64,000 nucleotides of DNA from Mucilaginibacter mallensis (GCF_900105165.1 NZ_LT629740.1:1364001-1428000); one strand, 5' to 3'. Shown: positions 35,176 to 44,793, counted from the first letter of the stretch. Program-made: numbers and translations. The notes: generated by a model from the letters alone, not told the origin.

Positions 35176-35682
35176 TTATTCGGTAGTTACATATTCTTTT
35201 GAGATGAGCATGAAAAGATGATCGTTATCTATAGATTCATCAAAACATTCGGTCAATAACTGCGCCGCCTGTTCCTTTTTTAGTTTAGAAGCAATCATTT
35301 TTAGCATGCTGCAGGCCGAAATGTTGATATGTTCAAGCAATTGCAGATAGGCAATAATGTCCATATCCAGCAATATGGGTAGGGGCTGCTCCTCATCCAA
35401 ACAAAAATTATCTTTTACGATCGATTTTATAGGGTTACAATTTTTATTGGATGGAGTTTCGACAATAAGGGCATAAATGGCATCCATCCTTCCTATCTGC
35501 CTTTTAATATCTTCCCAAAACTCTTCCATAGCCATTTGTAATGCCGGGAACGATGCGATGCTTATCAGGTGACTGAGATGCTGGTTTAAATAGCATTTAC
35601 CAAAATATATCCTGTTTAAATTATGTACAAAAACGTGATTAAGGACAGACTCATCGAGTGGTTTGGGAGTTACAAGGGCCAT
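35176..35682 (-). CDS. DUF892 ferritin-like protein (YciE/YciF group)
   Basis: A 168-residue all-helical protein. LNHVFVHNLNRIYFGKCYLN and the helix with ALQMAMEEFWEDIKRQIGRM follow the DUF892 pattern of a four-helix ferritin-like bundle linked to stress responses. Several metal-ligand positions (E, H) seem altered compared with YciF, so the call is moderate and iron chemistry is uncertain. It is divergent from the DUF2027-Smr gene. Confidence 0.6.
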   Translation of the reverse strand: MALVTPKPLDESVLNHVFVHNLNRIYFGKCYLNQHLSHLISIASFPALQMAMEEFWEDIKRQIGRMDAIYALIVETPSNKNCNPIKSIVKDNFCLDEEQPLPILLDMDIIAYLQLLEHINISACSMLKMIASKLKKEQAAQLLTECFDESIDNDHLFMLISKEYVTTE

Positions 35683-35819
35683 ATTAGTGAAATTTAATAA
35701 AATATTTTAATCCTTTTTGAGTGAAAAAAGGCAGAAGCAGCTATGAATATGATTCAATGGTAAGTTTAACAATCAACCAATACCAATGTTTCATTACATA
35801 TTGTTAAGCATATATTAGA

Positions 35820-35827
35820 TACCTTTG
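35820..35827 (+). promoter_or_regulatory. -7 element TACCTTTG
   Basis: A perfect match to TAnnTTTG, 20 bases before the ATG at 35848. No clear -33 TTG at 20 bases. Confidence 0.4.
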
Positions 35828-35847
35828 CGCCCATATTATTCTGCTAT

Positions 35848-36798
35848 ATGAAATATAAATTAGGTGATTTTGTGCGGTTTGTTGATGAAAAAATGGAAGG
35901 TTTTGTTACCCGTATAATTGACGACCAGATGATTGGCGTTACCGGAGATGACGACTTTGAGATACCCGTACTGGCCAGTAAGGTTACCAGCGTACATGGC
36001 TATGAACCTGCCGGTACAAAAGGTAAAGTTGATGCTGTTAATGAGGTACAAATACCCGCTGCTGAGTTTCAAACCAAAGGGGTATACCTTGGCCTGGTTA
36101 ATGACCCGAAAGTAAATTCAGTAGTGCATTTTTATTTGATAAATGATACCTCGTACCAGCTATTAGCAGCTTTAACTACCGAAAAGCCATCTTCATATAA
36201 AGGTGAGTTCGCCGGATTGGCGGCGCCTAAATCTGCTACTAAAATATATTCTGCACAATTGGCGGATCTGCAATTGTGGCCAAAGTTTGTATTCAATATA
36301 ACTTTTTATACCCCACAAAATATAAAGCCTGCCGACCCCATAGTTTTTAATGATAAGCTGAAGGCCAAAGATTTTTCGGGCACTAAAAAGAAATTGCCTT
36401 TATTGAATGATTTGGGCTGGTTAATTCAGTTGGATGAACCGGAACTGGTTATTGATGCGCAAAAACTAAAAGAAAGCTTTTTTAAACCTGCTGAAGAAAA
36501 AGTTGAATTTGTAAAACCAATAAGCGAAGTAGATCTGCATATTGAAAAGCTGCGTGATGATCACCTGTTTTTACAAAGCAGCGAGATATTGAACATTCAA
36601 TTGCAGTATTTTAATAAAGCATTGGATGCCGCCATAGTACACCAATTGCCTGAAATTACTTTTATACACGGCGCCGGCAATGGTGTTTTACGCCACGAAT
36701 TGCATAAGGCATTAAGCAAGAATAACAAAATCCAAACCTTTATGGATGCCCGTAAGGAGAAATTTGGTTATGGAGCTACAAAGGTGATATTGAAATAG
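35848..36798 (+). CDS. DUF2027 and Smr-domain protein
   Basis: A 316-residue protein. The N-terminus (about 1-70) is an SH3-like barrel typical of DUF2027. The middle is a beta domain, and the C-terminal 80 residues form an Smr domain with DLHIEKL near 230 and FIHGAGNGVLRHELHKAL near 272. Smr domains of MutS2-type proteins are nucleases acting on branched DNA or collided ribosomes. This architecture is restricted to Bacteroidota and its role is unknown. Confidence 0.85.
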   Translation: MKYKLGDFVRFVDEKMEGFVTRIIDDQMIGVTGDDDFEIPVLASKVTSVHGYEPAGTKGKVDAVNEVQIPAAEFQTKGVYLGLVNDPKVNSVVHFYLINDTSYQLLAALTTEKPSSYKGEFAGLAAPKSATKIYSAQLADLQLWPKFVFNITFYTPQNIKPADPIVFNDKLKAKDFSGTKKKLPLLNDLGWLIQLDEPELVIDAQKLKESFFKPAEEKVEFVKPISEVDLHIEKLRDDHLFLQSSEILNIQLQYFNKALDAAIVHQLPEITFIHGAGNGVLRHELHKALSKNNKIQTFMDARKEKFGYGATKVILK

Positions 36799-36832
36799 CA
36801 AAAAATGCAGCCTTATTAGCTGCATTTTTTAT
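36798..36832. terminator. Bidirectional terminator
   Basis: AAAAATGCAGC / GCTGCATTTTT stem between convergent genes. Confidence 0.8.
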
Positions 36833-37843
36833 TTATGCTAATTGATGCTGTAACTCCCGTGCGTGTTTTTCAAACAGCATGTCGAGGATTTGCTGAGTAG
36901 TATCAGGATAATCAACCTTAATAACCTGGTCGTTATTTATCCAGTCGAGGATAGTCTCGTTATGTTTTGGTTTGAGACTTTTTATAACCGGTACACCCAT
37001 CTGTTTTAGGGCAGCCGCGTTTAATTGCTGTTCATACTGGGTTTTCATAGGGATGACCAGTAGCTTTTTCTTCAGGTATAAGGCCTCAGCAGGGGTTTCA
37101 AAGCCTCCGCCGCACAGTACCGCCGCGCTTTGCGCCATGCTTTTTATAAAGTGCTCGTTATCAATAGGCTGTATGGATACGTTTTTATATTTGAATGTCT
37201 TTTTATTATGCTTTGAAAAAACATCCCACTGCACATCCTTAAACTCTGTTAAGCGCTTAATAAGCCTTTTATCGTCATAAGCAGGCAGATAAACGGTGTA
37301 ATGGCCTTTGTTTTCAATTTTTTGATCCCTTACCTGCTGCCTTATTACCGGCGTAAATATATTTTTATCGAATTTGGCGAAATGGAAACCATATTGTTCT
37401 GTTACCGGTGCATAATGTTTAAGGATAAGCTTGCCGATCATGTCGGTATCATCAGTCTTGGGTGCATTTTCTGAAAGTACCGCCGCTTGGTGACTAAGCC
37501 CTATGCATGGCTTGTTTTTCATATAGCATGCCCATGCCGATACCGGCTCAAAATCATTGATCACCAGGTCATAATTTTCAACGGGAAGCTCATTTATCTC
37601 TTTTAAGAATTTACGGAAACGTGATTTTAAAAAGGTATCCCAAATATCAACCCCTCCCGATTTGCCGAATACAAACCCAAAGCCATGCAAAACATATTTA
37701 ACCTGGAAAGGCAGTGAAAGATCGCCCTGGGTGCCGCTAACTAAAACATCCACATCGCCCATCTTTTTAAGCAAGGGCACAATATCCATTGAGCGGCTTA
37801 AATGTCCGTTTCCGGTACCTTGTATAGCGTATAATATTTTCAT
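36833..37843 (-). CDS. GT28/GT-B-like glycosyltransferase
   Basis: A 336-residue GT-B-fold protein. The N-terminal GTGNGHLSRSMDIV is the glycine loop found in MurG-like and MJ1255-like transferases. The C-terminal half has GGGFETPAEALYLKKKLLVI and a PMKTQYEQQLNAAAL motif that binds the nucleotide-sugar diphosphate. The acceptor is unknown; envelope glycolipid or polysaccharide is likely. It lacks signal or membrane segments. Confidence 0.8.
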   Translation of the reverse strand: MKILYAIQGTGNGHLSRSMDIVPLLKKMGDVDVLVSGTQGDLSLPFQVKYVLHGFGFVFGKSGGVDIWDTFLKSRFRKFLKEINELPVENYDLVINDFEPVSAWACYMKNKPCIGLSHQAAVLSENAPKTDDTDMIGKLILKHYAPVTEQYGFHFAKFDKNIFTPVIRQQVRDQKIENKGHYTVYLPAYDDKRLIKRLTEFKDVQWDVFSKHNKKTFKYKNVSIQPIDNEHFIKSMAQSAAVLCGGGFETPAEALYLKKKLLVIPMKTQYEQQLNAAALKQMGVPVIKSLKPKHNETILDWINNDQVIKVDYPDTTQQILDMLFEKHARELQHQLA

Positions 37844-38049
37844 AATTCAGGGGATGGGATTGTGTATAAAAAATAAAGAGAGCAAGCTCTCCTTATCTAA
37901 CTATTTAACTGATCTTATTAATCCAGTGAATAAAGAACGGGTTGGAATACCTCACATGAATAATATGGAGCAAAAGTGCAGCCGCCATATTAATACGGTG
38001 TTAAATTTCTGTTACTAAGTGGCTAATCGTGCCAAGTATTTATCAACAC

Positions 38050-39618
38050 CTAATTTGTAACCTCAACAAAAACAGGCGTTTCCGTAACTTTTATACTTAA
38101 AATATGGTTAAATGCCGATACTTTATTTATTAACATATTATTACTGCCGATATTGAATTTATGTATTGTTGCCGTTGTTGATTTTCCTAAACTTAATTTA
38201 CAGGTTGTGGTAAGGCCTTTTTCATCAGGAACCATCAGTGCGTAAATTGTTTTGTTGCCTTTTCTGTAAACATCAACCAGCGGGTAATTGTTTATAGTGC
38301 CTTGATAGGCGAAATCGTCAAGCAATTGTTTAGCCTGGTAGATGTAATCTGCCGCTGGCCGCCGTTCTCCCGTTTTTGATGCTAAACCACTTGAGGCATA
38401 TTGAACAGGATTATCGCTATTGTCATCATACAACTCATAAAAGAATACCTTGTTTATACCATGCCGGGCATATAAAAACGAGGTACGGATAACCCAATCT
38501 GCCTGTGTTTGCAAGGCAGACTTATTACCAACAGGTATTGCCCGCTGCGGACTGCCGCTGTTTATATCATATCCGGCTTCGGTTACCCAAACTGGCAGGT
38601 GATAAACCTTCCCCAATTTTACAAAGCTATCCGCTATTTTTCCCGCTTCCGATAATTCAGGCGCTATGCCAACTGTGCCGATATCGGTAGTGCCCGGTTT
38701 ATGATCGTTAGCGTAATAGTGATAATTGATCACATCAAAACAAAGATTTATCGAACCATCCGGTTTGTAGCCCCGGTGAACTTTACACCAGTTGATCATC
38801 GCTTCTACGTATTTCGGGTCGGGATTGGCAAGTCCAGCCATTACCACTTTAATACCGGGATCGGCAGTTTTTACGCCAACGCCTTTACCCAACCTGCCTT
38901 TATCGCCATCATAAAACGCGGAAAGGTTAGCGGCATATTCTTCGGCTGTTTGATGGGCCTTATCGCCTTTCCACCATTTATCACGCTCGTTATCGCACTC
39001 TATGTATTTTATTACACCGAGACCGATTTTAGAGACATTCACCGGGTCATTCGTCCAACGTGGTTTGGTATCAACGGTTACCAAAGCCGGATCAACTTTT
39101 TTATTGCTCCCATATCTCGCCGCAAACTGAAAAGCGGCTTTTGCCTGTTCTATGTAGGATGCCGGGTTTGATTTATCAGCACCAAAAGACATAGGCACGT
39201 TCTCACTATCGCGCAGGTTTAAGGGATAGGTTTGCTGTAGCCAGTCCGGGCAGCCTTTTATATCAGCCAAAACATCAATGCCTTCCTGTTGACAGCGCTG
39301 ATAAATAATATCCAGATTCCAACCGCCATTGTTGGTGGGATTGAAGGTGTAGCTGCCGCGTTTGGGCTCAATCTTTTGCCAATCCAAATAATGCCTGAAA
39401 CCACCGAATGATTTAATGATCGCCATTTTAGGCTCATAAATTTTGCTCGCATCATTCGGATTTTTAGGGTCCTGCAAAAAATCCCATTCAAAAGCGTTTA
39501 TGCCCAGCATGTTATTAAATGTATTGGACTGCGTTTTTTTTGCAGAAGTTGATTTTCGCTGCGCGGATATAGTTAAGCATAGCAGGAGCAGGGGGATGAG
39601 TGCAATTGGTTTTTGCAT
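38050..39618 (-). CDS. Secreted clan GH-A-like glycoside hydrolase
   Basis: 522 residues: signal peptide (1-19), then a TIM-barrel-like region. The acid/base candidate is Glu in YIECDNERDKWW (about 208) and the nucleophile candidate is Glu in VWVTEAGYDIN (about 344), the pattern of clan GH-A. The family (GH5, GH39 or an unclassified one) cannot be decided by eye. Bacteroidota homologues are often labelled endoglucanase. A small beta domain ends the protein. No SusCD pair is nearby. Confidence 0.75.
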   Translation of the reverse strand: MQKPIALIPLLLLCLTISAQRKSTSAKKTQSNTFNNMLGINAFEWDFLQDPKNPNDASKIYEPKMAIIKSFGGFRHYLDWQKIEPKRGSYTFNPTNNGGWNLDIIYQRCQQEGIDVLADIKGCPDWLQQTYPLNLRDSENVPMSFGADKSNPASYIEQAKAAFQFAARYGSNKKVDPALVTVDTKPRWTNDPVNVSKIGLGVIKYIECDNERDKWWKGDKAHQTAEEYAANLSAFYDGDKGRLGKGVGVKTADPGIKVVMAGLANPDPKYVEAMINWCKVHRGYKPDGSINLCFDVINYHYYANDHKPGTTDIGTVGIAPELSEAGKIADSFVKLGKVYHLPVWVTEAGYDINSGSPQRAIPVGNKSALQTQADWVIRTSFLYARHGINKVFFYELYDDNSDNPVQYASSGLASKTGERRPAADYIYQAKQLLDDFAYQGTINNYPLVDVYRKGNKTIYALMVPDEKGLTTTCKLSLGKSTTATIHKFNIGSNNMLINKVSAFNHILSIKVTETPVFVEVTN

Positions 39619-39718
39619 GGTGTGGTAGATAGATGAGCTAAGATACGGAAATGGTGAGTCAACCTCGCTGATAGGTATTTTTAAAATTTATCTTACTTTT
39701 AAACTTTACCAAATACCC

Positions 39719-40765
39719 ATGCCCGATAACAAACCACAACAACTGGATTGGATCAATAACCTAAGGATAATAGCTATGTATATGGTTGTTATTGTACATA
39801 CTTCATCGCCTTTAATAATGCAGTATGGTAAAATAGCAGATAGTTATTGGTTTTGGGGCGATTTTTATAATGCGATCTCGCGGTTTGGGGTACCCGTTTT
39901 TGTAATGATAACCGGGGCGTTGCTACTGAACCGTGATCAGGAGCCGATCCCTTTTCTTAAAAAACGATTGGGCCGTATCATAGTCCCGTTCCTGTTTTGG
40001 AGTTTGATATATGTTGCATTTGGCTGGTATAATGAGGATTTTACTTTTACTGCCGATACCTGGGTGAATGTTAAAATAGTGCTTCACCAGTTAAAATATG
40101 GCAGCTCGTATCATTTGTGGTATGTATATATGCTTATCGGCCTGTATTTTTTAATACCCGTACTCGGCAAATTTGTGCGGAATGCTTCGGAAAGCGAATT
40201 GCTGTATTTCCTGTTGGTTTGGTTGGGAGTGATGATGATCAGCCAGCCTTATTTAAAGCGTTTTGATCCGCAGGTTGATCTGCATTATTTTGCAGGCTAT
40301 GCGGGCTATCTTGTTTTAGGCTATTACCTGGCTTATAAGAATTTCCCCGCCAGGTTTAACCGCAACTGGTTTGGTATACTGTTCCTGGCTACTTTAGCCA
40401 TTATTGTTGCAGGTACTTATTATACCAGCATCTATTATAAAGGTTTAAGTACGATGATGTACGAGCCGGTTAGCCCAACAATAGTATTGTTATCGGGCAG
40501 CGCGTTTATGGTGGGCAAGCTCACAAATATCAGTTGGTCGCCGCGGGTTAAGCAGGTGCGCGACTTTATTGGCGGGTACACCTTTGGCATATATTTGAGC
40601 CATGCGCTTATTTTAAGGCTTATAGACGATGAATTGAATATTAACTACAGCTTGTTTCATCCTTTGGTTGGCATTCCGTTAACTGCCCTTATATGCTTCA
40701 TACTGTCGTTGTTATTAGTGTATTTGCTGAGCAAATTACCGCTGGGCAAATGGATCTCTACCTGA
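39719..40765 (+). CDS. Membrane O-acyltransferase, acyltransferase_3 family
   Basis: A 348-residue protein with about ten hydrophobic helices. WINNLRIIAMYMVVIVHTSS carries the conserved Arg and His, and FGVPVFVMITGALLLNR follows. It is closest in pattern to WecH-like surface polysaccharide or peptidoglycan O-acetyltransferases, which use acetyl-CoA on the cytoplasmic side. A glycosyltransferase follows 112 bases later. Confidence 0.85.
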   Translation: MPDNKPQQLDWINNLRIIAMYMVVIVHTSSPLIMQYGKIADSYWFWGDFYNAISRFGVPVFVMITGALLLNRDQEPIPFLKKRLGRIIVPFLFWSLIYVAFGWYNEDFTFTADTWVNVKIVLHQLKYGSSYHLWYVYMLIGLYFLIPVLGKFVRNASESELLYFLLVWLGVMMISQPYLKRFDPQVDLHYFAGYAGYLVLGYYLAYKNFPARFNRNWFGILFLATLAIIVAGTYYTSIYYKGLSTMMYEPVSPTIVLLSGSAFMVGKLTNISWSPRVKQVRDFIGGYTFGIYLSHALILRLIDDELNINYSLFHPLVGIPLTALICFILSLLLVYLLSKLPLGKWIST

Positions 40766-40877
40766 TATTAAAGCCTGCTTTCCGATAAATTTCAATACTT
40801 TATGCAAAACATGAATAATATGTAATAATTTTAAAAAATTTTTCTACCCAATAACCCCAGGGTTTATTTTTTAATAA

Positions 40878-42506
40878 ATGAAAAAAATAACTGAAGGCAC
40901 CGCCGCATTATATACCGCTCTTTTAATTGTAGTCACTTTTATAATCCGCCTGTTTATTGCAGCCTATACAGGGCTGGGCATTGGCGAAGCTTATTATTTC
41001 CGTGGTGCGTTGCACCTTGATCTGAGTTATTTTGATCAGCCGCCATTGTTCTTTTGGTTGGGCGGCTTGAGTATAAAAGTATTTGGTTTAACCAATTTGG
41101 GTATCAGGTTCCCGTCGGTGTTATTGTTTGCCGGTACCAGCTGGTTGCTGTACCTGGTTACTAAAAAGCTATTTAATGCCAAAGCTGGCTTTTGGGCAGT
41201 ATTGGTTATGAATTTAAGCGCGGTATTTACCGTTCCTATTGCTTGTTGGTTTCAGCCCGATGCGCCTTTGATGTTCTTTTGGCTATTAAGTACCTATGTA
41301 ATAGTTGATGTATTATCCATTACTGATGAAGGCCGTACAAAACGCGGTGCCGGGCAGGTTTACCTGCTCTGGATACTGGTAGGTATATGCATGGGCTTGG
41401 CCACATTAAGTAAATACCACGTAATATTTCTGTTTGCGGGAGTCTTTATATTTGTGAGCGCTAATAAAAACCAGCGCCACTGGTTAAGACATCCCGGACC
41501 GTACATTGCTATGTTAATCACCCTTGTGATCGCGTTCCCTGTACTTTACTGGAACTATAAGAACAATTGGGTATCCTTTGTTTTCCAGGGCTCAAGGGCC
41601 GGCTCAAGCGGTGGCTTGCACCCAGTTTGGTTTTTACGCAGCATAGGCGGCCAATGCTTATGGTTGTTACCATGGTTCTGGTTTCCGCTGGTAAAACAGC
41701 TTATCGTATCCTTTAAAAAGCGTACACTATCACAATCTTACAGCTTCTTATTCTGGACGGCCATATTACCATTGGTGTTTTTTACAACAGTTACCTTATG
41801 GTCCGATCTGCAATACCACTTCCACTGGCAGGCCCCGGGCTATATGATGTTATTTATGCCATTGGGTTATGCTATTGATAAAAGCCTGAGCGATCCTCAA
41901 AAAGCACGCGGCACTAAACGCTGGCTCGTTTTTTCGGCATTGTTTACCATTATTACCATAGGCGTGCTTTGTATTGATGAGGTTACCGGCTTTTGGCAAA
42001 GTTATGGCCCTAAATGGGTAGTAAGTCTGGTTGATAAAACACCTGAAGCAAAAAAGAATGAAATTGACCCTACTATACAGGGGGTTGATTATGATGACAT
42101 TTTAACCCGTTTTCAGAAAGAAGGCTGGATGAATAATAACAAAATATTTGTTGGTGCTACCCGCTGGTGGCTTACCGGTAAGGTTGATTGGGTGCTGAAA
42201 GGCCAAAAAGATATCATTTGCTTTAACGATGACCCACGTAACCTGGCTTTTTTGGTTGATCCTAATAAAGTTGTAGGTGAAGATGCCATTATTATTGACC
42301 AGGGTAGTCCCGCGAGTGTAAACAATGATGTAAAGCCATTTTTCGACAGCGTGAAACAATTACCCGATATTGCCATTATACGTAACGGCAGGGAGGAACT
42401 GCATTTACAGGTATACTATTGCACCCATTTCCACGTACCTGCAACACCAAGGGAAGATTTGCCGCTGTATCACCAGTTAACAGGCAGGCCGCCGTTTGGA
42501 AAGTAA
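40878..42506 (+). CDS. ArnT-like GT39-family membrane glycosyltransferase
   Basis: 542 residues with about 11 hydrophobic helices and a soluble C-terminal domain. The first periplasmic loop GIGEAYYFRGALHLDLSYFD then QPPLFFWL matches the PMT/ArnT superfamily, which uses polyprenyl-phosphate sugars as donors. The usual DE is GE here, so the first acidic residue is shifted. The acceptor may be lipid A or protein; with the upstream acyltransferase, envelope decoration is likely. Confidence 0.8.
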   Translation: MKKITEGTAALYTALLIVVTFIIRLFIAAYTGLGIGEAYYFRGALHLDLSYFDQPPLFFWLGGLSIKVFGLTNLGIRFPSVLLFAGTSWLLYLVTKKLFNAKAGFWAVLVMNLSAVFTVPIACWFQPDAPLMFFWLLSTYVIVDVLSITDEGRTKRGAGQVYLLWILVGICMGLATLSKYHVIFLFAGVFIFVSANKNQRHWLRHPGPYIAMLITLVIAFPVLYWNYKNNWVSFVFQGSRAGSSGGLHPVWFLRSIGGQCLWLLPWFWFPLVKQLIVSFKKRTLSQSYSFLFWTAILPLVFFTTVTLWSDLQYHFHWQAPGYMMLFMPLGYAIDKSLSDPQKARGTKRWLVFSALFTIITIGVLCIDEVTGFWQSYGPKWVVSLVDKTPEAKKNEIDPTIQGVDYDDILTRFQKEGWMNNNKIFVGATRWWLTGKVDWVLKGQKDIICFNDDPRNLAFLVDPNKVVGEDAIIIDQGSPASVNNDVKPFFDSVKQLPDIAIIRNGREELHLQVYYCTHFHVPATPREDLPLYHQLTGRPPFGK

Positions 42507-42553
42507 GGTTTATTTAGGAGTTCGGATGTCCGATTTCGGATTTGTTTTCTAGT

Positions 42554-42650
42554 TTGTCATGCTGAGGAACGAAGCATCTATTCTATAAGCAGCAGGTAGT
42601 CGCTTGTAGATTGAATGTGGATAGGTTCTTCGCTCCGCTCAGAATGACAA
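42554..42650. repeat. TCATGCTGAG-family palindrome (copy C)
   Basis: TTGTCATGCTGAGGAACGAA at the left; CTTCGCTCCGCTCAGAATGA then CAA at the right. The stem arms have drifted apart. Confidence 0.65.
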
Positions 42651-42717
42651 TTAATCAATCCCGTACTGGCTTCAGTTTATAACTGAAGCCTAATGATAAT
42701 TTCAGTCTGCGACTGAA

Positions 42718-42834
42718 CTAAGCCACATTCTTATTATTGTTCAGCAAAGCTTCATAATCGTTGATGGTATTAATATCAATACACTCCTGAAATAGTCCAG
42801 ATATCCCCTTTATGTTGGCTTGTTTGCCCCTGTT
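42718..42834 (-). pseudogene. C-terminal gene remnant, possibly MobA-like nucleotidyltransferase
   Basis: A 38-codon minus-strand frame reads NIKGISGLFQECIDINTIND, then YEALLNNNKNVA and a stop. The IDINTxNDYEALL end resembles the C-terminus of molybdenum-cofactor guanylyltransferase-like enzymes. An upstream stop and a likely frameshift (a neighbouring frame continues with GLYKLIKEKTSKTG) mark it as broken. No other Mo-cofactor gene is in the window. The family call is tentative. Confidence 0.35.
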
Positions 42835-43034
42835 TTACTTGTTTTTTCTTTAATAAGTTTGTATAAACCTTTTATAGATCAAAAACATGGCAAAACTATC
42901 TGTATTTAATTTTGCATCACTAAATGGTTATTATAAGGGCCTGAATGGTGACTAAGCGTTTGGGATGCCGAAACAAGTTCGGCATGACTGGAATTATGTA
43001 ATGAATAGCTACACATACATTAAATTTAAATATC

Positions 43035-43421
43035 ATGTTCAAACACACAAAGGCATTTAGCGGTTTTTCGGTTGATGATATAGCAAAAGCAAAGGCATTT
43101 TACCAACAAACATTGGGTTTGGAGGTAAGTGAGGGGATGATGGGCCTGCTTGACCTGCATATTGAAGGGAATGATAATAGCATTTTGATATACCCAAAGC
43201 CTAATCATGAACCTGCAACCTACACTATTCTTAATTTCCCGGTGGATGATGTAGAGCAGGCGGTTGATGCATTAACCACCAAGGGCATCAGCTTTGAACA
43301 GTATGATATGGGACAATTAAAAACGGATGAAAAAGGCATAGCACGGTTCCCTGGCATTACCCAGGCATGGTTTAAAGACCCTGCCGGCAATATTTTGTCG
43401 GTAATAAATGCTGAAAAATAA
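43035..43421 (+). CDS. VOC-family (glyoxalase/bleomycin-resistance-like) protein
   Basis: 128 residues forming two beta-alpha-beta-beta-beta modules. [21 protein letters not shown] and [12 protein letters not shown] are typical of VOC proteins. The metal-ligand pattern (H/E) is incomplete, so the catalytic role is not clear. The HdeD-like gene follows on the same strand, 60 bases later. Confidence 0.85.
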   Translation: MFKHTKAFSGFSVDDIAKAKAFYQQTLGLEVSEGMMGLLDLHIEGNDNSILIYPKPNHEPATYTILNFPVDDVEQAVDALTTKGISFEQYDMGQLKTDEKGIARFPGITQAWFKDPAGNILSVINAEK

Positions 43422-43451
43422 ACAGGTTTATAAAACATACTGATAATTATT

Positions 43452-43469
43452 GAGTTATCTTTATAACTC
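43452..43469. promoter_or_regulatory. Perfect palindrome before the HdeD gene
   Basis: GAGTTAT-CTTT-ATAACTC, 13-30 bases before the ATG at 43482. It overlaps a TATCTTTA -7-like sequence and could be an operator or a leader hairpin. Confidence 0.3.
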
Positions 43470-43481
43470 TAACTTATCATT

Positions 43482-44033
43482 ATGGCAACTTCATCTGAAA
43501 TAATCAGCGACATCAAACACTGGTGGCTCTTTTTACTGCGCGGTATATTGTTCATATTACTGGGTATTTATATGATCAGTGCACCGTTAGTAACCTTTGT
43601 GGCACTCAGTATGCTTTTTGGGATAGTAATAGTTTTAGGGGGCGCTGCCGAGCTGGTGCATGCTTATGCAAACCGCTACGTAGTAGGGTGGAGCTGGCGT
43701 TTTCTGTTAGGATTGATAGATGTAGCCCTGGGCTTTATACTTATTTTCGATGTTAAATTAAGTATAAGCGTGTTGCCGTTCGCGGTAGGGTTATGGTTCC
43801 TGTTCAGAGGGTTTTCACTATTTAGTTTTGCCAGCGTAATGCGCCGGTCAGGCTGGATGATGCTGGCAGGCGTGATAATTGTTTTATTTGCGATGTTGAT
43901 TATGTTTAACCCCGCCTTTGGTGCAATGACCATTGTATTATGGGCAGCATCTGCATTTATAGTAACGGGTATTATTAATACCATACTTGCTTTCAGGCTT
44001 AAAGCTGTAAATGAAGTTTTAACAAAACGGTAG
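43482..44033 (+). CDS. HdeD-family (DUF308) membrane protein
   Basis: 183 residues with six hydrophobic helices in three repeated pairs (for example WWLFLLRGILFILLGIYMI and LGLIDVALGFILIFDV). Members are linked to acid or general stress tolerance; the mechanism is unknown. Confidence 0.85.
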   Translation: MATSSEIISDIKHWWLFLLRGILFILLGIYMISAPLVTFVALSMLFGIVIVLGGAAELVHAYANRYVVGWSWRFLLGLIDVALGFILIFDVKLSISVLPFAVGLWFLFRGFSLFSFASVMRRSGWMMLAGVIIVLFAMLIMFNPAFGAMTIVLWAASAFIVTGIINTILAFRLKAVNEVLTKR

Positions 44034-44111
44034 TAGATAGAACCGGAATCAAGATACAAGAATCAGGATAAAATTCTGTTACCTTGATTCATCATTAGCA
44101 ATTTCCTTTAT

Positions 44112-44435
44112 TTATGATGCATTTGCAAGTACCATTCTTGTATTATTAGAATACAATACGAGTGCTTTGCTGGTTTTTTTAGCATGATCGCGTTGCGTAA
44201 ATTTATCTTTTAACAGTTTAAAAAGATTAAAGCTAAGCGGATCGGCCAATGGGATAGTGTTGCCTTTAGCGGCACGCGGGTGCATTGCCAGTTCGTTAGC
44301 TTTCACTTTCAAGTTAAAATGATTGATATGCGTAAGGCCTGTTTTGGTATCAGTATCAAATATTACAAAGGTGTCAATACGGTTGCCTTTGCTATCGGTG
44401 TAAATAACCAGGTCGTTTTCTTTATAAGTATTCAT
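44112..44435 (-). CDS. Hypothetical protein, 107 residues
   Basis: Soluble, basic C-terminus (DKFTQRDHAKKTSKALVLYS) and a beta-rich N-terminus beginning NDLVIYTDSKGNRIDTFVIF. No family recognised. The ATG and frame length, with codon use like the neighbours, support a real gene. Confidence 0.55.
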   Translation of the reverse strand: MNTYKENDLVIYTDSKGNRIDTFVIFDTDTKTGLTHINHFNLKVKANELAMHPRAAKGNTIPLADPLSFNLFKLLKDKFTQRDHAKKTSKALVLYSNNTRMVLANAS

Positions 44436-44793
44436 ATAGTGCTCCTTTATTCAGGAAAAGAGCAATAATCGATCCAAATGTGCCCCTATACCCTGTTTTT
44501 GGCCTTTTTGGAGATAAGTATCTGTTTTAAAGAATGATATTTGTTGATTGTAACAGCATTTTTGCTTAGCGTGATAAAGCACGAGTGTGATTTTTGAAGT
44601 CTTCGGTGGTTGGGTTGTGTGTGGATATGGCTACAGGGTGTTTTAGAAACTCATCGCTGCCGCGAGTTTAGCGGAGCGTAACTCGTGGTGTGTATTGTAC
44701 AAGCTTCTTAGCTTGTGTTTTGCTGTAAAGCTGTAAGCTTTAACTATGCTGTACCACGGGTTACGCTGCGCTAAACCCGCGGCAGCAATACAA
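44436..44793. other. Intergenic region with one large inverted repeat
   Basis: Featureless until 44655, then the repeat at 44656-44786. No gene seen. Confidence 0.55.
44656..44786. repeat. GC-rich inverted repeat (GCTGCCGCG arms)
   Basis: Arms GCTGCCGCGAGTTTAGCGGA then GCGTAACTCGTGGT (44656-44689), with an imperfect complement ending at 44786. The interior has smaller ACAAGCT/AGCTTGT and AAAGCT/AGCTTT hairpins. It starts just after the end of the membrane-protein gene. Confidence 0.7.

Larger units (their letters stand above)
42507..43034. other. Intergenic region with palindromes and a gene remnant
   Basis: It holds a TTCGGATGTCCGATTTCGGA tract (42516-42536), palindrome copy C (42554-42650), small CAGTT/AACTG hairpins (42672-42716) and a coding remnant on the minus strand (42718-42834). 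The remainder is AT-rich without visible features. Confidence 0.6.

Noticed and set aside
37877..37890. Palindrome GAGAGCAAGCTCTC upstream of the glycosyltransferase
   Set aside because: Short, without promoter context or repeats elsewhere; could be chance.
40851..40870. Hairpin-like AACCCCAGGGTT followed by T-run before the ArnT-like gene
   Set aside because: The stem is only four or five pairs with a minimal loop, too weak for a terminator or attenuator.
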